Shown here piece by piece: positions 33,253-41,641 of a stretch of 64,000 nt of DNA; within the stretch, counting starts at the first letter, position 1; each line of letters begins with the position of its first letter. The notes under the pieces were generated by a model that worked only from the letters and a program-made list of their open reading frames with translations, had not been told where the DNA came from and did not search any database. This DNA comes from Streptomyces sp. NA02950 (GTDB lineage: Bacteria > Actinomycetota > Actinomycetes > Streptomycetales > Streptomycetaceae). Made by a program: the position numbers and the translations under genes. The stretch covers positions 806,001-870,000 of the forward strand of contig NZ_CP054916.1 of NCBI RefSeq assembly GCF_013364155.1, given 5' to 3'.

Positions 33253-34791
33253 TCAGAGGAAGCTGACGTTCTGGGCGAGGGCCAGCCGGCTGTCTGTGCT
33301 GGAGTAGTTGATGGTGTTGGTGGCCGGACGCATATAGGCGCGCCAGGCGTCGGAGCCGGACTCGCGGCCGCCGCCGGTCTCCTTCTCACCGCCGAAGGCA
33401 CCGCCGATCTCGGCTCCGGAGGTGCCGATGTTGACGTTGGCGATACCGCAGTCGGAGCCCTCCGCGGACAGGAAGTACTCGGCCTCCTGCTGGTCGCGGG
33501 TGAAGATGCTGGAGGACAGGCCCTGGGGGACGTCGTTGTGGAGGGCGAGGGCTTGCTCCAGGGTGTCGTAGGTCAGGACGTAGAGGATGGGCGCGAAGGT
33601 CTCCTCGCGGACGACGGGGGTCTGTGTGTCGACGCGGACGATCGCGGGCTCGGCGTAACCGGCCCCGGGGGCGGTATCCGCCAGCCGCCGGTCGCCGCCG
33701 ACGAGGAGGGTGCCGCCTTCGGCCCGGACGCGGTCCAGGGCGTCCCGCATGGTGTCGAGGGCCTGTGTGGAGATCAGCGGGCCGACGAGGGTGCTCTCGT
33801 CGAAGGGGTCGCCGATGGGCAGCTTGCGGTAGGCGGTGATCAGCCGGTCGACGAGGGTGTCCGCGATGTCGCGGTGCACGATGAGCCGCCGCAGGGTGGT
33901 GCAGCGCTGTCCGGCGGTGCCCGCGGCGGCGAAGACGATGCCCTGCACGGCGAGGTCGAGGTCGGCGGAGGGCGCGACCACGGCCGCGTTGTTGCCACCG
34001 AGCTCCAGCAGGCTCCGGCCGAAGCGGGCGGCCACGCGGGGGCCGACCTCGCGGCCCATACGGGTCGAGCCGGTGGCGCTGACGAGGGCCACCCGCGGGT
34101 CGTCGACCAGCCGCTCGCCGATGGCGCGGTCGCCGAGCAGCAGCCGGTGCACATCGCGCGGGGCGCCGGTGTCCTCGGCGGCCCGGGCCAGCAGCCGGTC
34201 GCAGGCCAGCGAGATCAGCGGGGTGAGCTCGGAGGGCTTCCAGATCACGGTGTCGCCGCAGGCCAGGGCGACGGCGGTGTTCCAGGACCAGACGGCGGCG
34301 GGGAAGTTGAACGCGGAGATGACACCGACCACCCCGAGCGGGTGCCAGGTCTCGGCGAGCCGGTGGCCGGGACGCTCGGAGGCGATGGTGCGGCCGTAGA
34401 GCTGGCGGGACAGTCCGACGGCGAAATCACAGATGTCGATCATTTCCTGGACCTCGCCCAGGGCCTCGGAGCGGATCTTGCCCGCTTCGATGGTGATGAG
34501 GTCGGCCAGGTCGCCCTTGTGGTCGCGCAGCAGCTCACCGAGGCGGCGGACGAGTTCACCGCGGCGCGGGGCGGGGGTGGAACGCCAGGTGAGGAAGGCG
34601 CGGCGGGTCGCCTCGAGGGCCTCTTCGGTCTCGGCCTCGGTGGCGGCGGCGAGGCCGAAGAGGTCATCGCCGGTGATGGGGGTGCGGGCGTGGAAGTCGC
34701 TGCCCCGCTCGGGGGTGACGCCGACCCGGCGGAGGCTGTCGAGAGCGCGGTCGCGCAGGGCCTCGGTGGTGGGAAGGGCGGGGGTGGTCAT
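33253..34791 (-). CDS. ALDH7-type semialdehyde dehydrogenase (2-aminoadipate semialdehyde/piperideine-6-carboxylate)
   Basis: The 512-residue enzyme is close to the antiquitin (ALDH7A1)/AmaB group: 'GVVGVISAFNFPAAVWSWNTAVALACG' region near 155-180, catalytic Glu in 'RSLLELGGNNAAVV' near 270, catalytic Cys in 'AAGTAGQRCTTLRRL' near 305, and a C-terminal 'GGEKETGGGRESGSDAWRAYMR'. It would oxidise 2-aminoadipate 6-semialdehyde to 2-aminoadipate with NAD(P)+. It lies 64 bases downstream of the 2-oxoadipate dioxygenase gene, which supports a role in lysine or pipecolate breakdown. Confidence 0.9.
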   Translation of the reverse strand: MTTPALPTTEALRDRALDSLRRVGVTPERGSDFHARTPITGDDLFGLAAATEAETEEALEATRRAFLTWRSTPAPRRGELVRRLGELLRDHKGDLADLITIEAGKIRSEALGEVQEMIDICDFAVGLSRQLYGRTIASERPGHRLAETWHPLGVVGVISAFNFPAAVWSWNTAVALACGDTVIWKPSELTPLISLACDRLLARAAEDTGAPRDVHRLLLGDRAIGERLVDDPRVALVSATGSTRMGREVGPRVAARFGRSLLELGGNNAAVVAPSADLDLAVQGIVFAAAGTAGQRCTTLRRLIVHRDIADTLVDRLITAYRKLPIGDPFDESTLVGPLISTQALDTMRDALDRVRAEGGTLLVGGDRRLADTAPGAGYAEPAIVRVDTQTPVVREETFAPILYVLTYDTLEQALALHNDVPQGLSSSIFTRDQQEAEYFLSAEGSDCGIANVNIGTSGAEIGGAFGGEKETGGGRESGSDAWRAYMRPATNTINYSSTDSRLALAQNVSFL

Positions 34792-34855
34792 GGTGCTCCC
34801 TGGTGGTGTCGGTGTGGTCGGGGTGCGGGGTCGCGAAGGTGCGGGTCGGTGGTGG

Positions 34856-36241
34856 TCAGCGGGGTGCGGCGAGCAGGTCCAGCTCCCGGGCGACCTGGTC
34901 GAGGGAGTGGTTCTGCTGCCGCTCGTAGAGGGCGAAGGGGTCCAGCACCTCACGTCCCACGGCGTCGGAGAGCCAGGCGCTGTCGTAGGCGGCGCCCTCG
35001 CGGTCGGTGTTCCTGGAGCCTTCGCCGCTGAGGTTGGACTGGAAGATCCCGGCCGCGGAGCGGGGCAGGAAGTCCTCGTAGACGATGGGTTCGGCGCGCA
35101 CCCAGCCCTGGTCCAGCAGTTCGCCGAGGGTGGCGGGCGGGGTGCCGGGCGGCCGGTCCGCGGCGGCGTGGTAGGTGAAGTAGCCCAGGCCGCGCCGGGC
35201 CAGTTCGCGTTCGCTGCCGGGGAAGTCCTCGGCCCACAGGGCGCGGGCCAGCTCACCGCGGTCGGCGGCGGGGTGCTGGGCCGCCTGTTCGTCGACCCGG
35301 GCCAGCAGGGTGTCGTAGCGGGCGCGGCCCTCGCGGGTGAGGGCGATACCGCGGGCTTCGACCTCGCCGAACCGGACCCGCAGGGCGCCGCTGGTGACGC
35401 TGCCGTCGGGGGCGCGCAGGGCGCGGGGTTCGGCCAGGGCCCGGAAGGAGGTCTGGCGCAACAGGACATCGGGACCGCTCCAGCGCGGGGGTCCCTGGAT
35501 GGTGTCGATCATCTCGATGCCGCGGTCCGTCATCCGCCGGTACAGCTCGTCGATGTCCAGCACGCGGGGGGTGAGGTGGTTGATGTGGGTGCTGCGGACA
35601 CCGCCGATGTCGGCGGCGACGGCGGAGACCTTCTCCAGGGTCCGGTACCAGCTCCGGTCGATGGGTTCCCGTGACAGCTCAAAGGCCCGGACGGCGAGTT
35701 GGAGGAAGCGCTCGGCGTCCTCGTCGGGCAGCTCGTGTGCGGCCACGGCCCGGTCGGCGAGGGTGAGCAGCTCCGGCGGGAAGAGCGTGCGGGAGCCGAG
35801 GAAGGTCTCCAGCCGGGCCCGCAGATCGGCGTCGAAGAACCGGGGGTCGGCGGGGGTGAGCAGGGAGGTGAAGACCCGGAACGGGTTCCGCGCCAGCTCC
35901 TCGCCGTCGATGGGGCGGAAGGCGGTGGAGACGACGGGGACGGCGCTGGCGGCGGCTTCGCGCAGATCGTAGAAGCCGACGGGGTGCATACCGAGCGCAC
36001 CGAAGATCCTGGCGACCTGTGCCAGCTCCTGCGGGGTGCCGACCCGGATGGCCCCGTGGCGTTCCGCGGTGACACGGCTGATGGAGCCGAGGCGTTCGGC
36101 ACCGGCGCCCTCGGCGCGCAGGACGTCCTCGTTCACCTCGTGGGAGACGTCCACCAGGGTGGTGTAGGCGGGGACTTCACGTCCGTACATGTCCGAGAGC
36201 CGCCTCGCGAACGCGGCTCGCAGCTGCCACTGGCTGATCAT
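34856..36241 (-). CDS. hglS: 2-oxoadipate dioxygenase/decarboxylase (HglS, DUF1338 family)
   Basis: The 461-residue protein matches the DUF1338/YdcJ family, one member of which, HglS, converts 2-oxoadipate to D-2-hydroxyglutarate with O2 and Fe(II). The metal/substrate motif HGAIR (His62, Arg66) has the same His-x3-Arg spacing as the characterised enzyme, and 'VRSTHINHLTPRVLDIDEL' near 230 provides a further His region. 'GLGYFTYHA' and 'YEDFLPRSAAGIFQSNL' are also family-like. Gene context (semialdehyde dehydrogenase downstream, FAD oxidase upstream, D-2-hydroxyglutarate dehydrogenase nearby) strongly fits lysine degradation through 2-oxoadipate. Confidence 0.9.
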   Translation of the reverse strand: MISQWQLRAAFARRLSDMYGREVPAYTTLVDVSHEVNEDVLRAEGAGAERLGSISRVTAERHGAIRVGTPQELAQVARIFGALGMHPVGFYDLREAAASAVPVVSTAFRPIDGEELARNPFRVFTSLLTPADPRFFDADLRARLETFLGSRTLFPPELLTLADRAVAAHELPDEDAERFLQLAVRAFELSREPIDRSWYRTLEKVSAVAADIGGVRSTHINHLTPRVLDIDELYRRMTDRGIEMIDTIQGPPRWSGPDVLLRQTSFRALAEPRALRAPDGSVTSGALRVRFGEVEARGIALTREGRARYDTLLARVDEQAAQHPAADRGELARALWAEDFPGSERELARRGLGYFTYHAAADRPPGTPPATLGELLDQGWVRAEPIVYEDFLPRSAAGIFQSNLSGEGSRNTDREGAAYDSAWLSDAVGREVLDPFALYERQQNHSLDQVARELDLLAAPR

Positions 36242-36316
36242 GTGCGGGGCTGCCTTTCGGTCGGGTCGGTCGGGGTCGGTCCCGGTCGGCGAGTGTCGTA
36301 CGGGGTGGCGCGGGGT

Positions 36317-37486
36317 TCACACCACGTGGGCTTCGGGGCGGGTCTCGGCGCCGCTGGTGAAGCGGTCGGCGCCGAACGGGGTGACATCCACACAGGGTTC
36401 CCGCTCCAGGTGCAGATCGCGCATGATCTCGCCGACGGCGGGCGCCTGGAGGAAGCCGTGGCCGGAGAACCCGGTGACGTAGAGGAAGTTGCCGTAGGCG
36501 GTGGAGCGGCCGATGAGCGCGTTGTGGTCCGGGGTGACCTCGTAGAGCCCGGCCCATCCCCCGGCAATCTCCATCGCGGCCAGCTCCGGGGCGAGGAGGC
36601 GGGCGCGGGCCCGGAACAGCTCCAGCCACTCGGCGGTCCAGGTGGTGTCGAAACCGTCGGGCTGGCCGGGGTCGGCGAGCCCGAGGAGCAGACCGTCGTC
36701 GCTGTTGTGGAAGTAGGCCGAGGAGGCGAAGTCGATGGTGAACGGGATACGGGGGGCGGTGAGCGGGGCGGTGAAGGCGAGTTGGCGGCGGACGGGGCGG
36801 ACCGGGAGGCTGACGCCGATCATGTCGCCGATCCCGGCGGACCAGGCGCCCGCGGCGCAGACCACGGTGGCGCAGGAGATGGTGCCGCGGTCGGTGCGCA
36901 CGGCGGTGACCCGGTCCCCGGTGGTGTCCATCCCGGTGACGGTGGTGTGGGTGGCGAAGGTGACGCCCGCGCGGGCCGCGGCCGTCGCGTAGCCGTGGAC
37001 CACCAGACCGGGGCGGGCATGGCCGTCGGCCGCCGAGTGCACGGCGGCCAGAACGCGGTCGGTGGTCAGGTAGGGACACAGCCGACGGGCCTCGGTGGGG
37101 CTGATCATGCGACTGGGGACACCCAGGGCGTTCTGTATCGCGACGCTGTTCTCGAAGTCGGCCACCTGCCCCTCGTCGGTGAGCAGGAAGAGATAGCCGA
37201 CGGTGTCGAGCCGGATATCGGCGCCGGGGCGGCGGGGAAAGTCCTGGTAGGCGCGCAGGCTGCGGCTGCCCAGTTCGATGTTGAGGGGGTCGGAGAACTG
37301 GGCGCGAACACCACCGATCGGTTTCCCCGAGCTGCCGCTCGCCAGATCGGCGCGTTCGACGACGATGATGCGCCGCACTCCCGCTTCGGCGAGGTGGAAG
37401 GCGACGGAAGCGCCCATGACACCGCCACCGATGATCACGACGTCGGCGGCGGACGGGACGGTGCCGTGGCTGGGTGAGATGGACAA
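36317..37486 (-). CDS. FAD-dependent amine/amino-acid oxidase (DadA/SoxB family), possible pipecolate oxidase
   Basis: This 389-residue flavoprotein has the dinucleotide motif 'VVIIGGGVMGASVAFHLAEAG' in the first 40 residues, a following 'VVERADLASGSSGKPIGGVR' loop, and the C-terminal FAD contact 'NFLYVTGFSGHGFLQAPAVGE' near 350. The family oxidises secondary or alpha amines (glycine, sarcosine, L-pipecolate, D-amino acids). Pipecolate or a related lysine-derived cyclic amine is suggested by the two downstream genes. Its 5' region holds 13-base tandem repeats and the divergent LysR gene. Confidence 0.87.
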   Translation of the reverse strand: MSISPSHGTVPSAADVVIIGGGVMGASVAFHLAEAGVRRIIVVERADLASGSSGKPIGGVRAQFSDPLNIELGSRSLRAYQDFPRRPGADIRLDTVGYLFLLTDEGQVADFENSVAIQNALGVPSRMISPTEARRLCPYLTTDRVLAAVHSAADGHARPGLVVHGYATAAARAGVTFATHTTVTGMDTTGDRVTAVRTDRGTISCATVVCAAGAWSAGIGDMIGVSLPVRPVRRQLAFTAPLTAPRIPFTIDFASSAYFHNSDDGLLLGLADPGQPDGFDTTWTAEWLELFRARARLLAPELAAMEIAGGWAGLYEVTPDHNALIGRSTAYGNFLYVTGFSGHGFLQAPAVGEIMRDLHLEREPCVDVTPFGADRFTSGAETRPEAHVV

Positions 37487-37550
37487 GGGCCGATCCCTTC
37501 GAAGGCCGGTGCCGGCGCCCGCGGAAGGTGTCCGGGGACGGCCTCCGTGA

Positions 37551-37589
37551 ACGGTGTCCGGGGACGGTGTCCGGGGACGGTGTCCGGGG
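37551..37589. repeat. 13-base tandem repeat between the FAD oxidase and LysR genes
   Basis: ACGGTGTCCGGGG is present in three exact head-to-tail copies, with partial copies on both sides (37526-37540 and 37590-37597). The repeats lie 64 bases upstream of the oxidase start and 140 bases before the LysR start, in the shared promoter region. Thirteen bases is slightly over one helical turn, so repeated binding sites are conceivable; simple slippage is equally possible. Confidence 0.85.
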
Positions 37590-37729
37590 ACGGTGTGCGT
37601 GCGGGGGCGCGGCAGGGGCTGTGGGTGCGGTGCTCGAGGTGCTGATCAGCTGTCTGCCCGACATCGTGGCCCACCCCAACCGTTGACGTCCATGAACGAT
37701 GAGTGCGGCTTTTCTTTTAGGATCCGTAT

Positions 37730-38644
37730 ATGGATTGGACGAGTGCCCAGCTGCGCTCGCTGGTGGAGCTGACCAGGCGCGGCACCATCACCGCGGTCGC
37801 AGAGGCGCTGGGGTACACCCCCGGCGGGGTGTCCCAGCAGATCGCGGGACTGGAGCGGGCCACCGGGATGGAGCTGCTGCACCGGGTCGGGCGGCGGGTG
37901 GAGCTGACCGACGCCGGGGTGACGCTGGCCCGCCACGCCGCGCGGATCCTGGCCACCGAGGCGGAGGCGGTCGAGGCGCTGGAGCGCTCGCGCAACGAGG
38001 TGTCCGGGGTGCTGGAGGTGGGCCTGTTCGCCACGGCGGCGGCCGAGATCCTGCCGCTGGCGCTGCGCCGGGCGCGGCACAGCCATCCGGAACTGACGGT
38101 GCACAGCCGCGACATGGACGTGGACGAGGTGTACGACGCGGTCGCCACCGGCGGGGTGGATCTGGCGCTGGGCCTGGACTATCCGGATGTGCCGATCCCC
38201 CGCGACCCGGCGCTGCGGGTGATGCAGCTGTACCGGGAGCGGTTCTCGCTGGCGGTGCCCACCGGGACGATGCCCGGCCGCACGGTGGTGGGTCTGGCGG
38301 ACACCCGGGACCTGGGCTGGATCCTGCCGTCGGCGGAGAGCTACTACGGGCGCGCGGTGCGGACCGCGTGCCGCCGGGCGGGGATCGAGCCCGATGTGCG
38401 CCATGTGGTGACGGACACCGCGGCCACCCTCGCCCTGGTGGAGGCGGGCATCGGGGTGAGCACGGTGACGGATCTGATGCTCAGGCTGCGTGCCTCGCGT
38501 TTCGATGTGGTGGAGCTGCGGGAGCGGGTCGAGCGCCACATCGTGGTGGTGTTCCGGTCCTCGGCCGAGCGGCGTCCCACGGTGTCGGCGCTGGTCGAGG
38601 TGTTGCGGGCGGTGGCCGCTGACCGGGACGGCGCCCGGCGCTGA
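37730..38644 (+). CDS. LysR-family regulator, divergent from the lysine/pipecolate genes
   Basis: The 304-residue protein has the N-terminal LysR helix-turn-helix ('RGTITAVAEALGYTPGGVSQ', then 'QIAGLERATGMELLHRVGRR') and an effector domain of two periplasmic-binding-like lobes. Divergent placement from the FAD oxidase, HglS and dehydrogenase genes is the classic LysR arrangement for a pathway-specific activator. The ATG lies in an AT-rich patch (TTTCTTTTAGGATCCGTATATGG), and no good ribosome site other than AGGA is visible. Confidence 0.93.
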   Translation: MDWTSAQLRSLVELTRRGTITAVAEALGYTPGGVSQQIAGLERATGMELLHRVGRRVELTDAGVTLARHAARILATEAEAVEALERSRNEVSGVLEVGLFATAAAEILPLALRRARHSHPELTVHSRDMDVDEVYDAVATGGVDLALGLDYPDVPIPRDPALRVMQLYRERFSLAVPTGTMPGRTVVGLADTRDLGWILPSAESYYGRAVRTACRRAGIEPDVRHVVTDTAATLALVEAGIGVSTVTDLMLRLRASRFDVVELRERVERHIVVVFRSSAERRPTVSALVEVLRAVAADRDGARR

Positions 38645-38723
38645 GCGCGGGGGCCCGTTCGGCGCGGGCCGGCCCCCGGGACGGTTCCGGCCGCTTCCGC
38701 CCGCGCCCGGTACGGTCGGTGCA

Positions 38724-38858
38724 TCAGGACCCCTTGGCCTCAGGGCCGCAAGGTGTCGCGCTGCCACGTCTTTTGCGGGCGGCGGGTCGTGGGCGATGGT
38801 TCCGAGCCAGTGGTGACCCACGCCACGACGCCGGGCCGTCGTGCCCGTCGTTGCCTGA
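38724..38858 (+). ncRNA. Structured leader before the amino-acid permease, possible riboswitch or attenuator
   Basis: The 227-base gap before the APC permease can fold into several hairpins. TCAGG (38724-38728) can pair with CCTGA (38854-38858) to close a multi-branched domain. Inside are a hairpin at 38732-38753 (CCTTG...CAAGG with inner GGCC pairing), one closed by CGTGGG/CCCACG (38788-38793, 38817-38822), and one closed by CACGAC/GTCGTG (38824-38829, 38838-38843). The closing strand ends 13 bases before the start codon and could control the ribosome site. I do not recognise a known riboswitch class; high GC alone produces hairpins, so this is a hypothesis. Confidence 0.35.
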
Positions 38859-38871
38859 CAGGGAGCGAACC

Positions 38872-40407
38872 ATGTCCCCCGCCAACACACCGAAGCCGCC
38901 GCGGTCCGCGCTGCTGGGAAGCGGACCGCAGGGCATCTTCCGGCGCACACTCCCCTCCGAACAGCCCGCCGGGGAACGCATGGTGCGCACCCTGGGCCTC
39001 ACCCAGCTGACGATGATCGGCATCGGTGCCATCATCGGGGCCGGGATCTTCAGCCTGGCCGCGGCCGTGGCCCGTGATGTGGCCGGTCCGGCCGTGCTGA
39101 TCTCGTTCCTGGTGGCGGGGGCGGCGTCGCTGTGCGCGGCGTTCGCCTACGCCGAGTTCGCCGGGATGGTGCCCAAGGCGGGCTCGTCCTACACGTACTG
39201 CGCCGCGGTCCTGGGGGAGATCGTGGGCTGGATCGTGGGCTGGGACCTGCTGCTGGAGTACACGGCCATCGTCGCGGTGGTGGCCATCGGGATGTCGGGC
39301 TATCTGGGGTTCCTGCTGGACGCGGTCGGTATCCATCTGCCGACCTGGGCCCTGGGCGCGCCCGGCACCGGATCCGGGCACCGGGTCGACCTCCTGGCGA
39401 TGGTGATCTGTCTGGGGGTGGCCTGGCTGCTGACCCGTGGCACCCGTACCTCGGCCCGGGTGGAGACGGTGCTGACCATCGTGAAGATCGTCATCGTGCT
39501 GGTGGTGATCGTGGTCGGGTTCACCAAGGTGGACTCCGGGAATCTGCATCCGTTCGCCCCCTTCGGCCTCGGCGGGGCGTTCACCGGGGCGGCGACGGTG
39601 TTCTTCGCGGTGTTCGGCTATGACGCGCTGAGCACGGCGGCGGAGGAGTCGGTGGAGGCCCGCAGCAAGCTGCCGAAGGCGATGATGCTGTCGCTGGGTG
39701 TCTCGATGGTGCTGTACGTGCTGGTGTGCGTCGTACTCACCGGGATGCAGCACTACAGCGAGCTGAATCCGAACAGCGGTATCTCCAGCGCCTTCCAGAG
39801 CGTCGGGCTGAGCGGACTGGCCAATGTGATCGCGGTCGGCGCGGTCATCGGCATCGTCACGGTGACGTTCTCGTTCATGATGGGCGCCTCCCGGCTGTGG
39901 TACGCGCTCAGCCGGGACGGGCTGATGCCCGCGTGGTTCGGCGCCATCCACCCCAAGCGCAAGGTGCCGCACCGCGCCACCTGGCTCATCGGCATCGTGT
40001 CCGCCGTGCTGGCGGGGCTGCTGCCCATCAACGCAGTGGCCGAACTGACCAATATCGGGGTGCTGCTGGCCTTCGTGGTGGTGTCCGCGTCCGTGCTGAT
40101 CCTGCGCTACCGCAAGCCGCACCTCACCCGCTCCTTCCGGTGTCCGGGGATGCCGGTGGTCCCGGTGCTGGGCATCGTGTTCTCGGTCTGGCTGATGTCC
40201 TTCCTCCAGTGGGAGACCTGGGTGCGGCTGGGCTGCTGGCTCGTCGTGGGTCTGGTGCTCTACGCCTCGTACGGCTACCGGCGTACCCGTCAGGTGATGC
40301 CGGGCGGGTCGGTGGACCTGGACGCGCTGGAGTGGATGTCCGACACGGACGGCGCCGAGGACGGCGCCGAGGACGGCGACAGCACCGCGGCCGCCCCGGT
40401 GCGATAG
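38872..40407 (+). CDS. APC-superfamily amino acid permease (cationic-amino-acid type)
   Basis: The 511-residue protein has about twelve membrane helices. The first carries 'MIGIGAIIGAGIFSLAAAVA', the APC substrate-binding break; later come 'GMVPKAGSSYTYCAAVLGEI', 'FFAVFGYDALSTAAEESVEA' and 'FSFMMGASRLWYALSRDGLM', as in YfnA/CAT-type transporters for Lys, Arg and other amino acids. The C-terminal tail has a short DGAEDGAEDGD repeat. Position inside the lysine/pipecolate locus supports import of the pathway substrate. An upstream structured leader may regulate it. Confidence 0.93.
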   Translation: MSPANTPKPPRSALLGSGPQGIFRRTLPSEQPAGERMVRTLGLTQLTMIGIGAIIGAGIFSLAAAVARDVAGPAVLISFLVAGAASLCAAFAYAEFAGMVPKAGSSYTYCAAVLGEIVGWIVGWDLLLEYTAIVAVVAIGMSGYLGFLLDAVGIHLPTWALGAPGTGSGHRVDLLAMVICLGVAWLLTRGTRTSARVETVLTIVKIVIVLVVIVVGFTKVDSGNLHPFAPFGLGGAFTGAATVFFAVFGYDALSTAAEESVEARSKLPKAMMLSLGVSMVLYVLVCVVLTGMQHYSELNPNSGISSAFQSVGLSGLANVIAVGAVIGIVTVTFSFMMGASRLWYALSRDGLMPAWFGAIHPKRKVPHRATWLIGIVSAVLAGLLPINAVAELTNIGVLLAFVVVSASVLILRYRKPHLTRSFRCPGMPVVPVLGIVFSVWLMSFLQWETWVRLGCWLVVGLVLYASYGYRRTRQVMPGGSVDLDALEWMSDTDGAEDGAEDGDSTAAAPVR

Positions 40408-40440
40408 CGCGCGATACGAGGGCGTCGTAGCGGAACGGCC

Positions 40441-40466
40441 GGGCCGGGCGGCGCGCCGCCCGGCCC
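40441..40466. terminator. Bidirectional terminator between convergent genes
   Basis: A perfect 26-base palindrome composed of G/C lies between the permease stop (40407) and the LysR stop (40480). It would form the same stem on transcripts from either side, as expected for convergent genes. Confidence 0.75.
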
Positions 40467-40479
40467 GCTCCCCACGGGC

Positions 40480-41394
40480 CTACGCGGCGCCGCCGGGCCG
40501 CAGATACCGCTCGTCTCGGGGCACCGCGCGCCGCAGCGCCTCCAGCACCGTGCCGAGCAGCGGGTTGCTGTTCTCGTCACGGTGCAGGGCCAGCACGGTG
40601 CGGTGGGCCGAGCGCCGGGTGAGCCGGGTGGCCTCGATGTGTTCGCTGTCCTTGTGGCCGAGGGCCGGGACGACGGCCACGCCGAGGCCGCCGGACACCA
40701 ACTCCCGTACCACGTCGTAGTTGTTGCTGCGGAAGACCACATCGGCGTCGAACCCGGCCGCCGCGCACAGCCGGGTCAGCGACAGCGCCCCCGCGGTGCC
40801 CTCCCGGCTGGTGATCCAGCGGGCGCGGGCCAGATGGGGGAGGTCCGCGCTCAGCCCGCTGCCGCGGGCGCGCAGCAGCACCAGGTCCTCGCGCAGCAGC
40901 GGGTGGGGGGTGAGCCCGCCGGGCCACTGCCGTGGACTGAGCCCGTACTCGTAGACCAGGGCGATGTCCAGGTCGCCCTGGGTCAGCAGGGCGACGAGCT
41001 CGTCCGGTTCGCCCTCCTCGAGCTGGATCTGCGCGCGGGGCAGGGCGGCGACCGCGGCCGACAGGGCTGCGGGCACCAGCCGGACACCGGCGGTGGGAAA
41101 GGTGCCCAGCCGCAGTCGGCCCACGGCGCCGGTGGCCAGCTCCCGCACCTGGTGGTCCAGGTCGTCCATGGCGGCCAGGACCCGGGCGCTGAGGTCGACC
41201 AGCCGGTGGGCGGCGGTGGTGGCGCGGATGCCGTGGGCCTCGCGCTCGAACAGCACCAGGCCGGTCTCCTTCTCCAGCGCGGAGATCTGCTGGGAGATGG
41301 CGGACGCGGTGTAGCCGAGGTCGCGGGCGGCGATGGCGAACGATCCGCTGCGGACAACGGCCTTCAGGGTGGTCAGATGCAGAGGCTTGAGCAT
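40480..41394 (-). CDS. LysR-family regulator
   Basis: The 304-residue protein begins 'MLKPLHLTTLKAVVRSGSFA' with the DNA-binding helix in 'DLGYTASAISQQISALEKET'. The effector domain follows ('GAVGRLRLGTFPTAGVRLVP', 'GLGVAVVPALGH'). ATG 41394 is chosen from the conserved start of the domain, although the frame is open further upstream. It is divergent from the large FAD/Fe-S oxidase gene (248 bases between starts), which is its likely target. It is a different sequence from the LysR protein at 37730. Confidence 0.92.
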   Translation of the reverse strand: MLKPLHLTTLKAVVRSGSFAIAARDLGYTASAISQQISALEKETGLVLFEREAHGIRATTAAHRLVDLSARVLAAMDDLDHQVRELATGAVGRLRLGTFPTAGVRLVPAALSAAVAALPRAQIQLEEGEPDELVALLTQGDLDIALVYEYGLSPRQWPGGLTPHPLLREDLVLLRARGSGLSADLPHLARARWITSREGTAGALSLTRLCAAAGFDADVVFRSNNYDVVRELVSGGLGVAVVPALGHKDSEHIEATRLTRRSAHRTVLALHRDENSNPLLGTVLEALRRAVPRDERYLRPGGAA

Positions 41395-41641
41395 TCCGGC
41401 TCCTGAGGACGCTCCTGATCGACAGGGGACCCGAGCATAGACGCCTTCCGCGCAGCATAAGCATCTCTGGTGCTCGAGCGTCATTTCTGTCGCGCTGCTG
41501 GCCCTTGTGGCGGCCGGGACCGGGCGCGGATCGTGGTCGGGACCCGGCCGGACGTCGGGCGGCGGGGGCCCGTCCGGACATCGGTTGGAGCCCGGCCGGA
41601 CAGCACACGTCCGGTGCGTTTTTTGCGGAGGAGCGAGCACA

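Noticed and set aside
30171..33266. Long plus-strand frame opposite the sensor phosphatase
   Set aside because: Antisense shadow; the minus-strand protein has clear Cache, PAS, GAF, SpoIIE and HATPase motifs.
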